DNA of 64,000 nt, from NCBI GenBank assembly GCA_041402125.1, contig JAWKSY010000016.1:45558-109557 (forward strand), given 5' to 3'. The position numbers were made by a program, and so were the translations under genes. Within the stretch, counting starts at the first letter, position 1; each line of letters opens with the position of its first letter. Of the stretch, positions 49,269 to 58,816 are shown piece by piece. Under the pieces are notes generated by a model. The model was given only the letters and a program-made list of their open reading frames with translations, had not been told where the DNA came from and searched no databases. Source of the stretch: JAWKSY01 sp041402125 (GTDB taxonomy: Bacteria; Planctomycetota; GCA-002687715; DRQF01).

Positions 49269-50279
49269 ATGAAGCCCGTCTTCCGGACCCTGATCGTGGC
49301 CGTCCTCGCGATGCTCCTCGCCGCGGGAGCAGAGGCCCAGTGCTGCCGCGGCGCCCAGGACCTCACCGCCGACTCGCCCGACGGCCGCTTCCGCGTCGAG
49401 GCGACCTCGCTCACGGGCACGGGCTTCGAGAAGCACGGCCCCTATCACTACCGCTTCCGGACCCTCGAGCGGCTCGCCGACGGGAACTACGAGGAGCGCG
49501 GCTCCTTCGAGTACCGCTGGCCCGGTCGCGACCACTTCGGCATGCAGCTCCGCGTCTCTCCGCTCGGCAACGGCTTCCTCATGGAGTTCCCGACCGACCT
49601 CCTCACCTTCTTCGACCGCGACGGGACCGTCCTCTACCGGTCGAGCGAGCCGCGGAGCCACGAGGTCGTCGGGCGCGGGACGACGGTCGACCTCGTCGAG
49701 CACGTCCGCTTCGGTCGCAGCACCTACGGTATCGTCGCGGGCTCGCTCTTCCTCCCCCTCGGCGCCGAGGTCGACCGTCGCCTCGACGCGCAGATGATCT
49801 GGTTCCTCCGCGCCTCGGCCGCGGACATCACGTCCGCCCGCGACGAGCTCACCCGCACGATCGACGAGCTGATCCGGGGCGACGCCACCGACGCCGCGCG
49901 GCTCACCCCGACGATCCTCCGCCACGGACCGCTCGCCGTGACCGTCCTCCGCGAGAGGCGCGAGCACTGGAGCGGCCACTGGCCGCACGCGAAGATCGAT
50001 CGCCTCCTCGAGCCCCTCAGCCCCTGGGCGAGCTTCCTCGATGATCCGCTCCGCTCCGACGTCGATCTCGTCCTCGCCGCCCTCGACTACCCCGACGCCC
50101 TCGTCCGCCGCGCGGCGGTGCGGAGCCTCGTCGATCGGCTGGGCGCGGAGCGGCCGGAGGACCTCGACCCGCCGAGCGTGCTCGCCTGGATCGAGTCGCA
50201 TCCGGAGTCGCGGTCGAAGATGGCGCGGTCCAAGGCGATGGGGCATCCTCCCGCGTCGGGCTCGGAGGAGCCGAAGTAG
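49269..50279 (+). CDS. Secreted protein of unknown function
   Basis: 336 residues with a signal peptide (TLIVAVLAMLLAAGAEAQ) and a GGAGAA ribosome site. The N-terminal half is beta-rich (DSPDGRFRVEATSLTGTG, FGMQLRVSPLGNGFLMEF); the C-terminal half is helical and resembles HEAT-type repeats (YPDALVRRAAVRSLVDRLG). CC after the signal cleavage site is notable. No known family. Confidence 0.65.
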   Translation: MKPVFRTLIVAVLAMLLAAGAEAQCCRGAQDLTADSPDGRFRVEATSLTGTGFEKHGPYHYRFRTLERLADGNYEERGSFEYRWPGRDHFGMQLRVSPLGNGFLMEFPTDLLTFFDRDGTVLYRSSEPRSHEVVGRGTTVDLVEHVRFGRSTYGIVAGSLFLPLGAEVDRRLDAQMIWFLRASAADITSARDELTRTIDELIRGDATDAARLTPTILRHGPLAVTVLRERREHWSGHWPHAKIDRLLEPLSPWASFLDDPLRSDVDLVLAALDYPDALVRRAAVRSLVDRLGAERPEDLDPPSVLAWIESHPESRSKMARSKAMGHPPASGSEEPK

Positions 50280-50357
50280 ATCCTCGCCCCCATTTCGCCG
50301 ATAGATCGCTAATCTCGGAGCCGGCGTATCCGGTTCGGATCCGAGGAGAGCGAGGGC

Positions 50358-52313
50358 ATGAGCGTGTCGCCGGGTCGATGGTGGGCCGTCTTCGGACTCG
50401 TCGGCGTCCTCGCCCTCGCCGCCTTCCTCGTCGTCGAGTCGCGTGATGACGCCGGGGGCGGGGCCGAGGAGAGCCGAGGTCGCGACCGGACGGAGCCGAC
50501 TCCGCTCTCGACGGCGACGACCGAGGTCGAGCGCAGACGCCGCCCGAAGGACGCGACGTCGAAGACCTTCCGGGTCACCGTCCGCGACGCCGCGACGGGC
50601 GAGGAGATCGACGGCTCCGCCCGTGTGCTTCGCCTGTCGAGATACGGGGCCGAGGAGGCCCGGGAGTTCGAAGCCTGCGACGTGGAGTCCTGGGTCGTCG
50701 TGCTCCGGAGCGGCGCCCGGTTCTGGTGGAAGAGGCTCGAGGCCGGGCACGTGTCGGACATCGTGGCCACGCTCGAGTCCCCGGGGGCTCCGACGGCCCT
50801 CCTCCGGGTTCCCCGGCCCGATGCCGGCGCCGAGCTCCGCTCCTTCCGACCGATGTACTCCGGAGAGCGCGAGGACCGGGACCGGGAGTCGGACCTGGAG
50901 CAGATCGCCGAGGAGCTCTCCTGGGTGGGCGTCGTCTTCTCGCCGGAGCTCGAGGCCGCGGCGTGGATGCTCGAGGACGGACCCGGCACCCTGCGCGTCG
51001 CCCTGACCGCGGTGGATCGCCTCTTCGAGGTCGGGATCGAGTTCGCGAGGCCGGCGCGAGCGGTGCGACGGTTCGGCGAAGCGTTCGACGTGCTCGAAAG
51101 CGTGCGGCCGCCGCGCACGGACGCCGGTCCCGTCGTCCTCGGAGCCGATCCGGCCGCCGCGCGAGACGAGGTGGCGCGATTCGACATCGAGCTGGCCGCT
51201 CACCTCCGGGCGCGCTGCCCCGATGTCTCGGGGAACGAGGCCCGGGTCGAGCTCCGGGCGATTCCGGAGAGCTTCCGGACCGGTTTCGTGAGGCGACTGG
51301 ATCGACGTCCGGTCGATCGGCGCGGGGAGGTCGAGTTCTGGGCCTTCCCCGGAGACTACGGTCTCGTGCTCGAGGAAGACCTCGGAGTGGCGGCGGTGCG
51401 GTTGGCCTTCCTGCGGGTCGAGGTCGAAGGGCCGGACCTCGAGGATCTCGTCCTGGTCCCCGAGCCGCGCGAGATCCGGGTCGAGCTGCTGGTCCGCGAC
51501 GAGGAGGGTCGGGAGATGGCGCCCCGCGAGGACGCCTTTCCCCTCCTGGCGCTGGACCTCCATGGGCTGTGGTTCGCGCGGCCGGAGCGGATGTTCAACC
51601 TGCACGCCTCCGTGCCGACGGGGAAGCCGCTGCGTCTCGTCGGCGTTCGTCCCGATGAGGTCAGAGGTGGGTTCGAGATCAAGGAGATCCTCCGGGCCTA
51701 CGATCCGGACGCGAGCTTCACCTTCGCGGGCGAGCGGATCGAAGGCGAACGACTGATCCTCGAGTATCGACGCGGGGCGCCGCCCGTGCACTTCGAGGTC
51801 GTGATCCCCACGCCCCGGTCGCGACCCGGAGAGATCGTCGCGTTGCGCGTGCTCGGTGTCGGAGACGGCATCGTGCACGATTCGAACTTCAGCCTGTCGT
51901 TCGACTCCGACGGGACCTGCCGGCTCACCGGCAAGATCGACCGGGGCCCGCTGGACTTCGTCATGGTCGCGATCGTCGTGGACGAGAACCGGAACACGGG
52001 AGAACGCCTGGAGGCGCGGCTCCGGCTCGGGGCGGACCGCCGGTGCCAGGTCCTCGAGTGCGGCCGCGTGCCGACCGTGCGTCGGATGTTCAAGTACGTC
52101 GGACCGAAGCCGCAGAGAGCGATGTTCCCCCCCTGCATCCGTCCGGCCGCATGGACCGGCACGGATCTCGAGCGCCTGCCGATCGTCAGCCTCTCGCTGA
52201 AGAATGCGTCCCCGACCTACGCACTCGGAGAGAACGAGGCCGTCGTCTTCGTCGACGACGGCCGACCGCCCGAACTGATCGCGCGCCCTCGCCACGTCGA
52301 GGTCCGGCGATAG
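50358..52313 (+). CDS. Membrane-anchored protein with repeated beta domains, intact paralogue of the broken 23.1-25.1 kb gene
   Basis: 651 residues. One N-terminal membrane anchor (WWAVFGLVGVLALAAFLVVES) is followed by an acidic/Thr linker and several beta domains resembling carboxypeptidase-regulatory repeats (TFRVTVRDAATGEEIDGSARV, RREVEFWAFPGDYGLVLEED-like turns, IRVELLVRDEEGREM). No enzyme motif. The layout (short cytoplasmic tail, one anchor, linker, then repeats with VxVRDxxG openings) matches the frameshifted gene at 23133-25143, so the two are probably paralogues of a planctomycete surface family. Codon use fits the neighbourhood. Confidence 0.65.
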   Translation: MSVSPGRWWAVFGLVGVLALAAFLVVESRDDAGGGAEESRGRDRTEPTPLSTATTEVERRRRPKDATSKTFRVTVRDAATGEEIDGSARVLRLSRYGAEEAREFEACDVESWVVVLRSGARFWWKRLEAGHVSDIVATLESPGAPTALLRVPRPDAGAELRSFRPMYSGEREDRDRESDLEQIAEELSWVGVVFSPELEAAAWMLEDGPGTLRVALTAVDRLFEVGIEFARPARAVRRFGEAFDVLESVRPPRTDAGPVVLGADPAAARDEVARFDIELAAHLRARCPDVSGNEARVELRAIPESFRTGFVRRLDRRPVDRRGEVEFWAFPGDYGLVLEEDLGVAAVRLAFLRVEVEGPDLEDLVLVPEPREIRVELLVRDEEGREMAPREDAFPLLALDLHGLWFARPERMFNLHASVPTGKPLRLVGVRPDEVRGGFEIKEILRAYDPDASFTFAGERIEGERLILEYRRGAPPVHFEVVIPTPRSRPGEIVALRVLGVGDGIVHDSNFSLSFDSDGTCRLTGKIDRGPLDFVMVAIVVDENRNTGERLEARLRLGADRRCQVLECGRVPTVRRMFKYVGPKPQRAMFPPCIRPAAWTGTDLERLPIVSLSLKNASPTYALGENEAVVFVDDGRPPELIARPRHVEVRR

Positions 52314-52363
52314 CTGATTCGCGCGCGCCCCTCGGTGTGGAACGGCTCGGACCGCGGGCTGCT

Positions 52364-54199
52364 TCAGAGCCTCCGCTGGGCGAGGATGCGGGGGAAGTCC
52401 GGGCCGATGCTCGTGGAGACGGCCTGTTCGAAGGCCCTGGTGGCTTCGGCCGTGCGACCGGCCGCGGCGTGCACGAGACCGAGCGTGAACCAGGCGTCGT
52501 TGTCGAGGTCGACGTCGTCGACGCGGCCCCCGCGGATGAAGTCTTCCGGTGTGAGTGAATCCTCGAGGAGGAGCGCGAGCCGCGAGGCCCGACGTGCCAG
52601 AGCGTCGGCTCCGCTGTCGCGTACGGAGGCGAGGACGCGGCGGGCGTCCTCGATGCGACCGAGATCGAGGAGGATCATCGCCCGGTGGAGCGCGGCGTGG
52701 GCGCGAACGGCGATCCGGCTCCCCTCGACCTCTCGTTCGATCTCGATGATCGGGAGGGCCGCGGCCGCTCCCTTCTCGATCCAGGTGATCTGGGCCTGGG
52801 TCATGCGCAGCCAGACCTGAGTGTCGGGGTCCGGATCGGCCTCACCGAAGGATGCCAGGGTGGCGCGAGCTTCCTCGATCTCCCCCCGATCAGCGTGGGC
52901 GAGTGCGGCTTCGAAGACCAGCCATCCGACTTCGGGCACCCTCTCGATCAGCTCGTCGTAGGCGGCGTCGGCCGCCTCGAAACGTCCGGCGTGCTGCAGA
53001 TAGCGTGCTCGCTGGACCCGCATCAGGAGATTGGACTCCTGGCGCGCGGTCGCCTCGTCGAGAAGCTCGAGGGAGGCGTCGAGGCGACCGGCCACGAAGT
53101 CGACGCGGGCCTCGAGCAGGAAGAAATCGTCATCGAGCGAGTCCGGTTCGAGCTCCCGGAGGAGGGCGCTCGCCTCATCGGCCTTGCGCGCCGCGAGAAG
53201 GGCCTCGATCAGATCGACGTGATGGCGATGCATGCGCTCGGCTCCGAGGTCGACATCGCGGAGCGCCGCGACGCGCTCGGCCGGATCGACGATGAGCCGG
53301 GCGTGGAGGTGCCGGTCCTCCACGGAATCCGGATGCGCGTTCGCCCGGGCCCGGTACTCGTCCCGAAGTTCCCCGAGCCGGCCGATGCGCCTCGCGCAGA
53401 GCTGACGCATCAGGTGGGGATACCAGGTCGACTCGTCCTCGCCTTCGGCCGCGAGCCGCCAGGAGTCCAGAGCTTCCTCCCAGTCGCCGCGCGCCTGGAA
53501 GATCTCGGCCTTCAAGAGGCGCGCGGATGACCGCTCCGGCCTCTGGTGGAGCAGGACCTCGACATGGCGCATGCTCTCGTCGAACGCGCCCGCCCTGAAG
53601 AGGCAGCTCGCCAGCGCCTCGCGGATGATGAACGACTGCGGGGCCTCGCGCTGCGCCTTCTCGAGGTCGCGCCGCGCCTTGTCGAGGTCGCCCTCCATCA
53701 TCGACTTGACGCCGCGGTCGTACGCGGCCGCCGCCCGGTCGGAAACCCGCTCGCTGAAGTCCGCGCCGGTGTCGGCCTCGGGGTCGTCGATCGCGGACGC
53801 GAAGGAGAAGAAGGCGAGGAGGAGCGCCCCGGGGATCGACAGGGCGGCGACCCGCCCGAGCATCGTCGTGCGGAGCAAGGTCGCGCCGTTGATGAAGAGG
53901 GCGCCGAAGGTCATGAGACCCCAGGGGATCCCCCACCAGCCGAGGAGCGCCGAGATGGTGTGCTCCTTGATGCCGGTGCTGGCGGCGCAGGGCGCGCAGA
54001 GGAACTCCTCGGTCCGGCTGTGTTGCGTGAAGACGAAGAAGCTCATCACCCGCATGAACTTCCGGGGCATCGCGCCCTCGGCGTTGCAACGCATGCAACG
54101 ACCCTCACGGAAGCGACGCTCGATCTCCGCCTGGACCGGGTCGTCCTCCACCGGGATCGCGTCCGGGAGGGCCTCTTCGGGGGCTCGCGCCTCGTCCAT
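52364..54199 (-). CDS. Zinc-ribbon membrane protein with TPR-rich C-terminal region
   Basis: 611 residues from the ATG at 54199 (AGGAGAG upstream). An N-terminal CMRC...CAPC pair (residues about 35-72) forms a likely zinc ribbon, then two membrane segments (LLGWWGIPWGLMTFGALFING and VAALSIPGALLLAFFSFAS). From about residue 150 onwards come consecutive TPR-like helical pairs (DLDKARRDLEKAQREAPQSF, AGAFDESMRHVEVLLHQRPE, GRTAEATRAFEQAVST). It may be a scaffold in the envelope signalling island; no catalytic residues. Confidence 0.75.
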   Translation of the reverse strand: MDEARAPEEALPDAIPVEDDPVQAEIERRFREGRCMRCNAEGAMPRKFMRVMSFFVFTQHSRTEEFLCAPCAASTGIKEHTISALLGWWGIPWGLMTFGALFINGATLLRTTMLGRVAALSIPGALLLAFFSFASAIDDPEADTGADFSERVSDRAAAAYDRGVKSMMEGDLDKARRDLEKAQREAPQSFIIREALASCLFRAGAFDESMRHVEVLLHQRPERSSARLLKAEIFQARGDWEEALDSWRLAAEGEDESTWYPHLMRQLCARRIGRLGELRDEYRARANAHPDSVEDRHLHARLIVDPAERVAALRDVDLGAERMHRHHVDLIEALLAARKADEASALLRELEPDSLDDDFFLLEARVDFVAGRLDASLELLDEATARQESNLLMRVQRARYLQHAGRFEAADAAYDELIERVPEVGWLVFEAALAHADRGEIEEARATLASFGEADPDPDTQVWLRMTQAQITWIEKGAAAALPIIEIEREVEGSRIAVRAHAALHRAMILLDLGRIEDARRVLASVRDSGADALARRASRLALLLEDSLTPEDFIRGGRVDDVDLDNDAWFTLGLVHAAAGRTAEATRAFEQAVSTSIGPDFPRILAQRRL

Positions 54200-54296
54200 T
54201 CTTCTCTCCTTCCTCTCGGTGCCGCGGCCGATGATCGCCGCCCCGAAGTCGAAGCGCCAGTCATCCGACGGTTTCGACCCCTGGAGGCGGGCAGGG

Positions 54297-54767
54297 TCAG
54301 AAGGCCAGGGCGGCAGTGGCCGCCGTCGACCGGCGATTCGAGACCAGCCGTCCGACCACGAGCCCGACGATCGAGAGGACGGCCAGGCCCACCGCGACCC
54401 AGCCGATGAGGGAGGTCGTGTCGGCGGCGGTGGCCTCGGCGGCGGCGTAGAGCGAACGCCACGAGTGGGCATTGCGCGGCGACGTCGCCTCGTCGAGCCG
54501 ATGAGCGGCCTCATAGCCGGCCTCGGTGGCGAAGATGCCGGCCCCGAAGGCGACCAGGGCCGAGGTCGCGAGGGCGGTCCAGCTCGACCGGCCCCGGAAG
54601 GCGAAGACGATCACGCCGACCAGAGCCGCGACCCAGGCGCCGATGGTGATCCAGTTGCCGATGAGCGCCTCCTCGTAGGACGCGCCGCGGTGGGCGGCGG
54701 GGAGGGCGAGGGTGGCGAGGAGGGCGAGGCTCAGGAAGACGTAGAGGGGAATGATGATCTTGTGCAC
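54297..54767 (-). CDS. Small four-segment membrane protein
   Basis: 156 residues with GTG start at 54767, chosen because GGAGAA precedes it and the frame upstream is not protein-like. Four hydrophobic segments (IIIPLYVFLSLALLATLAL, IGAWVAALVGVIVFAF, WTALATSALVAFGAGIF, IGWVAVGLAVLSIVGLVVG). No family recognised. It lies between the TPR protein and the kinase on the same strand. Confidence 0.65.
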   Translation of the reverse strand: MHKIIIPLYVFLSLALLATLALPAAHRGASYEEALIGNWITIGAWVAALVGVIVFAFRGRSSWTALATSALVAFGAGIFATEAGYEAAHRLDEATSPRNAHSWRSLYAAAEATAADTTSLIGWVAVGLAVLSIVGLVVGRLVSNRRSTAATAALAF

Positions 54768-54925
54768 GGTTCTTCTCCGGTTCCGATACGAGGTGGTTTC
54801 GTTCGGGGAGATGAGCGGCGCGCCGCGAGCGGGCGGGACCGACCTGGCGGAGAAATCCGGCCGTCGACGCCACCGGATTCGAGTCGTCGTCGGTCGAGGC
54901 TCGGTCCGGTCGCGGGTGAGATGGG

Positions 54926-57895
54926 TCAGGAGTCGCCGTCGGAGCCGGACTCCGTTCCGCCTCCGGGGTCGGCGTCGGCAGCCTTGGATCCCGGCTTCGT
55001 CTCGCCGTGGAGTTGCTCGAGTCGACGCCGGGCCTCCTCCTGCACCTTCTGCTGCGACTTGCGCGCGGCCTCTCGGGTCGAGAGGTCCTCGAGGATTCCG
55101 ATCGCACGCCCCTTCGCGCCGTACTCCGCGAGGAGGGCGGCCTCGCGGAGGGGCCCGCGCCAGTCGTCGGGGAAGCGGACGAGGAGGGCCTTGGCGAAGC
55201 GCCGCGCCAGCACCTCCTCGCCTCGCGCCGCGGAAGCCTCTGCCCAGAGGTCGAGCTGATCCGGCGAGATGTCCTCGTAGTCGACGAGCCAGTGCGCGTG
55301 GTCGATCCACTCCTGTTCGAGTGCTCGCAGGGTCTCAGCGTCCGCGGGGGCATTCGTGCCGAGCTTCACGTAAATGCCTAAGGCGAGGAGGCCGTGGGCG
55401 AGCGTCGCGCGACTGTCGTTGAGCGGACCAGCCAGCAGCCTTCGCGCCGCGGCGATGGCGTCGTCGGGACGGCGCCGGGAGATCGCGAGGGCCCCCTCCA
55501 GCATGGGGAAGACGGGGTTGGTCGTCCGGACGTGCGAGGCCCGGAGTCCCGCCAGGATCTCCTCCATCTGTTCGGGTGAGGCGGTGCGCGCCTGCGCCGC
55601 GAGCTTCGCCATCGACGAGAAGTCGTTCTTCCAGGTCAGGGTCCCCACGCCCAGGGCTCGCCAGCCGGGCCGGCCGACCCGCTCGATCGCGTCGGCGGTC
55701 GTGCGTTGACGGCCCATGTAGGCGAAGGCGGCGGCCGTCGCGACGTTACGGTTGGCGAAGACCGCCAGTGTGAAGAGTCGTTCCGCCGTGCGAAGACTCT
55801 CCATCACGGTGACGAGATCCAGAACGCCCCGCAGGGACTCCTCGTCCAGCGCTTCGCGGAGTTCACGGTGGAGGGCCTCTCTCCGTTCCTTCTCATCCGG
55901 GTCGTCTCGGACGACGCACGCGAGCAGCTCGAAGACGTGTCCGCGGACGTCGCCGGGGTAGTTCAGGCGGTGGACCTCGGCGTGGCGCTCGAGGGCCCCG
56001 GCGTCTCCCATCAGGAAGAGGAGGAGTCCCCGGAGCTCTCGCGCGAGGACATGTCCGGGATCCGCCTCGAGGGCTTCGCGGGTCCGCGCGAGGGCGGCGG
56101 GGACGGTCTCCGCGAGAAGGGCCGAGGCGAAGGCTCGATCCGCGGGCGGCAGGAGTCCGCCAACAAGGGACTCCTCGACGCCGGCGGGACCTCGCCCCCC
56201 CTGATCGGGGGGCAGGAGGTTGGCGCGAAGGAGCTGGATCCGTGCGCCCAGACCGGCGGGCACCACATGCGGATCGAGCCCGGACACGATGTCCCGAGCC
56301 CCGGCGTAGTCGAGGAGTCCGATGCGGGCGCGCGCCTGCTGCACGCGGTACTCCGCCTCGGGCGTGATGCCGATCCGATGAGCCTCGCCCCAGGTCGCCA
56401 GCGCTGCCTCGTAGCGTCCCTGGTTCATCTGCAGCTCTGCCTCGCGGAGCAGCGTGGCGTGGCGGGCTCGTCTCTCCTCCTCCGTCTTCTCGCGCAGCCG
56501 GAGGTTGCTCGCGGCGAGGTCTCGATTCTTCACCGTCGTGAGGATCGCGGTGGCGGCCAGGGACAGGAAGACGACGAGGAGGAGCGACGCGACCGCGGGC
56601 TTCCGTTGGGCCCAGCGAAGGGTGCGGAGCGCCCAGCCGGCGGGACGCGCCTGGATGGGCTCGCGCTCCCGGAATCTCCGGAGGTCCTCGGCGAGCTCCT
56701 CCGCGGTCGCGTAGCGCCGGGCCGGGTCCTTCTCGAGGGCGGTGAGGATGATCGCCTCCAGATCCCGGTCGATGTCGGGATTGAGGTCGCGCGGCGAGGT
56801 CGGATCCGCCTCGCGGATCAGGCGGATCACGTCGTTCCTCGTCGCCGCCCGGAAGGGGCGCGTCAGGGTGCAGGTCTCGTAGAGAATCACCCCGAGACCC
56901 CAGACGTCGGTGGCGCGCCCGATCGCGCCCTCGTCACCCGTCGTCTGTTCGGGAGCCATGTAGGGGATCGTCCCCGCGATCACACCAGACGACGGGCCGT
57001 CGGGCCCCGACAGGCCCTGAGCGAGACCGAAGTCGAGGACGCAGGCCCGGCCGTTCGGTCGGACCATGATGTTGCCCGGCTTGAGATCGCGATGAACGAA
57101 TCCGGCTTCGTGCGCGACGTGGATCGCGCGCGCGGCGGATTCGATGAATTCGGCGACGGCGCGTAGAGCCTGCCGGCCCGAGCTGTGCATTCCCGACGAG
57201 GATTCCCCGCGATCGGGTCCATCGATGGACTCCGCTTCTCCCTCGTGGAGCGTCGCGTTCTCGGGATCACCCCTCTCCGTGACGTCATCGTGGGCCGAGT
57301 CGAGGTTGACGAAGATGCTCTTCGGGGCGGCTCCATTCTTCTCCTCGTGCCGCCGCGCCCGGATCAGGTCCGCCAGGGTCCTTCCCTCTACGAACTCCAT
57401 GACGATGTAGGGCACGCCCTGGTGTTCGCCGGAATCGTGGATGCGCGCGACGCCATCGATGTTGAGTTGCCCGGCGGCACGGGCTTCGGCCTCGAATCGG
57501 CGGCGTGCGTCCGCCCAGAGCGCCTGCCCGTAGGCGAGCATCTTCACCGCGACCCGGCGATCATGCCTCTCGTCGTCGGCGAGGTAGACGATTCCCTGTC
57601 CTCCGCGCCCGAGTTCCTGCCGGAGGCGGTAGTGACGGATCCGGGTGTCGACGGCGAGTGGGTCGCCGCCGACGTTCGCTCCGGATCGAGGCGGCAGCGC
57701 CTGCGTCGACGCCGCGTCCAGGGAGGGGCGGGAACTCAAGGCCGAGTCGAGATTCTCGAACTCGGCCGCGATCTCGCCCGCGAGGTCGGGGAAGTCGACG
57801 AGGTAGTCGTCGCGGCTCCGGAAGACGCCCGCCTGGACGTCGCCCCAGAACCGGACGCGGAAGGCCTCGACTTGGCGCCAGTGCTCGGAGTTCAT
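54926..57895 (-). CDS. Receptor-like Ser/Thr protein kinase with TPR-like extracytoplasmic or C-terminal region
   Basis: 989 residues. The kinase domain (about 88-410) is complete: glycine loop GRGGQG, K118 in VAVKML, HRD at 268-270 (VHRDLKPGN), DFG at 288-290 and YMAPEQ. An acidic insert of about 60 residues (roughly 183-240) splits the N-lobe from helix E and is unusual. One membrane segment follows (about 434-456, PAVASLLLVVFLSLAATAI), then 500 residues of helical repeats (QMNQGRYEAALATWGEAH and similar) that form a TPR-like sensor or binding region. Divergent from the sigma factor gene. It likely signals envelope or metabolic state by phosphorylation. Confidence 0.92.
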   Translation of the reverse strand: MNSEHWRQVEAFRVRFWGDVQAGVFRSRDDYLVDFPDLAGEIAAEFENLDSALSSRPSLDAASTQALPPRSGANVGGDPLAVDTRIRHYRLRQELGRGGQGIVYLADDERHDRRVAVKMLAYGQALWADARRRFEAEARAAGQLNIDGVARIHDSGEHQGVPYIVMEFVEGRTLADLIRARRHEEKNGAAPKSIFVNLDSAHDDVTERGDPENATLHEGEAESIDGPDRGESSSGMHSSGRQALRAVAEFIESAARAIHVAHEAGFVHRDLKPGNIMVRPNGRACVLDFGLAQGLSGPDGPSSGVIAGTIPYMAPEQTTGDEGAIGRATDVWGLGVILYETCTLTRPFRAATRNDVIRLIREADPTSPRDLNPDIDRDLEAIILTALEKDPARRYATAEELAEDLRRFREREPIQARPAGWALRTLRWAQRKPAVASLLLVVFLSLAATAILTTVKNRDLAASNLRLREKTEEERRARHATLLREAELQMNQGRYEAALATWGEAHRIGITPEAEYRVQQARARIGLLDYAGARDIVSGLDPHVVPAGLGARIQLLRANLLPPDQGGRGPAGVEESLVGGLLPPADRAFASALLAETVPAALARTREALEADPGHVLARELRGLLLFLMGDAGALERHAEVHRLNYPGDVRGHVFELLACVVRDDPDEKERREALHRELREALDEESLRGVLDLVTVMESLRTAERLFTLAVFANRNVATAAAFAYMGRQRTTADAIERVGRPGWRALGVGTLTWKNDFSSMAKLAAQARTASPEQMEEILAGLRASHVRTTNPVFPMLEGALAISRRRPDDAIAAARRLLAGPLNDSRATLAHGLLALGIYVKLGTNAPADAETLRALEQEWIDHAHWLVDYEDISPDQLDLWAEASAARGEEVLARRFAKALLVRFPDDWRGPLREAALLAEYGAKGRAIGILEDLSTREAARKSQQKVQEEARRRLEQLHGETKPGSKAADADPGGGTESGSDGDS

Positions 57896-57917
57896 CGGGA
57901 GGACCTCGAGAGGGCGC

Positions 57918-57947
57918 AGTTTAGACCCTTCCGCCGGGTTCGGGGAA
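57918..57947 (-). promoter_or_regulatory. Candidate promoter of the 989-residue kinase gene
   Basis: Minus strand TTCCCC (57942-57947), 18-base spacer, TAAACT (57918-57923), 23 bases before the start. Weak -35. On the other strand a perfect TTGACA lies at 57993-57998, pointing to the sigma gene, but no convincing -10 box follows at the right distance. Confidence 0.3.
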
Positions 57948-58049
57948 CTCCGGCGCGGGAAGCCCGTCAGACTCCCCCGCAGACGGGGCGGGTTGACAGC
58001 GTCCGACGACGCGGGGAAGCTCTCCCCGGGGAGTAGAGGGAGCGCGACG

Positions 58050-58688
58050 GTGACCGGATCTCGCGAGTCGAAGGGGCGTCCCGACGGGACCCCGGAGATC
58101 GGCGACTCCTATCAACGGATCGAGAAGGCGAAGGGCGACGGGAGCGAGACCTCCTGGACCTACCTCTTCGATCGCTACCAGACCCGGGCCCGCCTCTACG
58201 CGGAGTGCCGGATCGGTCCGAAGCTCCGCGGCCAGGCGACCGTCGACGACCTCATGCAGGAGGTCTGGCTGAAGACCTGCCGCGGCATCGGCGACTTCGA
58301 GTATCAAGGCCCGGACTCCTTCTATCGCTGGATCTGCCTCAACATCCGTCGCGTCGCGGCCGACCTGGGACGAGGCGTTCGCCCCGAGGTCGGTGCCGTG
58401 GGAGAGGACGGCGAGGAGCTGCTCGCCGAGGCTCCCGCGGCGGGCCCCGGCCCCCGGACCGAGGTTGGAGGCGTCGACGTCGTCTCCCTGCTCCGCGACG
58501 CCCTGGCGGACGTTCCCGAGCTCTTCCGCGAGGTTCTCGTCGAGGTCTACCTCGAGGGCCGCGACCGGGCGGAGGTCGCGGCCGAGCGCGGATTGAAACG
58601 CGAGACGCTCAAGAAGCAGCTCCAGCGCGGCCTGGAGAAGTGGCGCGAGAGCCTTGGCGGCCTCGATCCGCTGGAGCACCTCGGATGA
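58050..58688 (+). CDS. ECF-like RNA polymerase sigma factor
   Basis: 212 residues with GTG start at 58050 (GAGGGAG upstream). Region 2 is seen in TVDDLMQEVWLKTCRGI and FYRWICLNIRRVAADLGRG; region 4 in LFREVLVEVYLEGRDRAEVAAERGLKRETLKKQLQRG. Regions 3 and 1.1 are absent, as in ECF factors, and the linker is long and acidic. In planctomycetes such factors are often regulated by a linked Ser/Thr kinase; here two kinases flank it, one only 124 bases downstream. It probably directs transcription of envelope genes under kinase control (inference). Confidence 0.9.
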   Translation: MTGSRESKGRPDGTPEIGDSYQRIEKAKGDGSETSWTYLFDRYQTRARLYAECRIGPKLRGQATVDDLMQEVWLKTCRGIGDFEYQGPDSFYRWICLNIRRVAADLGRGVRPEVGAVGEDGEELLAEAPAAGPGPRTEVGGVDVVSLLRDALADVPELFREVLVEVYLEGRDRAEVAAERGLKRETLKKQLQRGLEKWRESLGGLDPLEHLG

Positions 58689-58816
58689 ACGACGTCTCGT
58701 GCCGCGCCGGAATCTCGGAATTCCGGTCCCGATCCGTCCGGAGGATCCGCTCCGGTCGTGGTCGAAGGGAAAGGGCCCTCCGACGCTCGTTCGTTTGCAG
58801 CCGGAGGGTCCGATGA
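58685..58816 (+). CDS. Possible 43-residue Arg-rich small ORF coupled between sigma factor and kinase
   Basis: ATG 58685 overlaps the sigma stop (ATGA) and its own TGA overlaps the kinase start (ATGA at 58813). The product begins MNDVSCRAGISEFRS and is Arg-rich with two Cys. The Arg-rich composition also fits a chance frame in GC-rich DNA, and the frame is open further upstream, so support is weak. Confidence 0.25.
   Translation: MNDVSCRAGISEFRSRSVRRIRSGRGRRERALRRSFVCSRRVR

Noticed and set aside
49173..52295. 1040-codon open frame on the minus strand
   Set aside because: Covers two real plus-strand genes and has no protein-like features.
57993..58021. Perfect TTGACA taken as promoter of the sigma gene
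   Set aside because: No acceptable -10 hexamer at 16-18 bases; kept only as a note.
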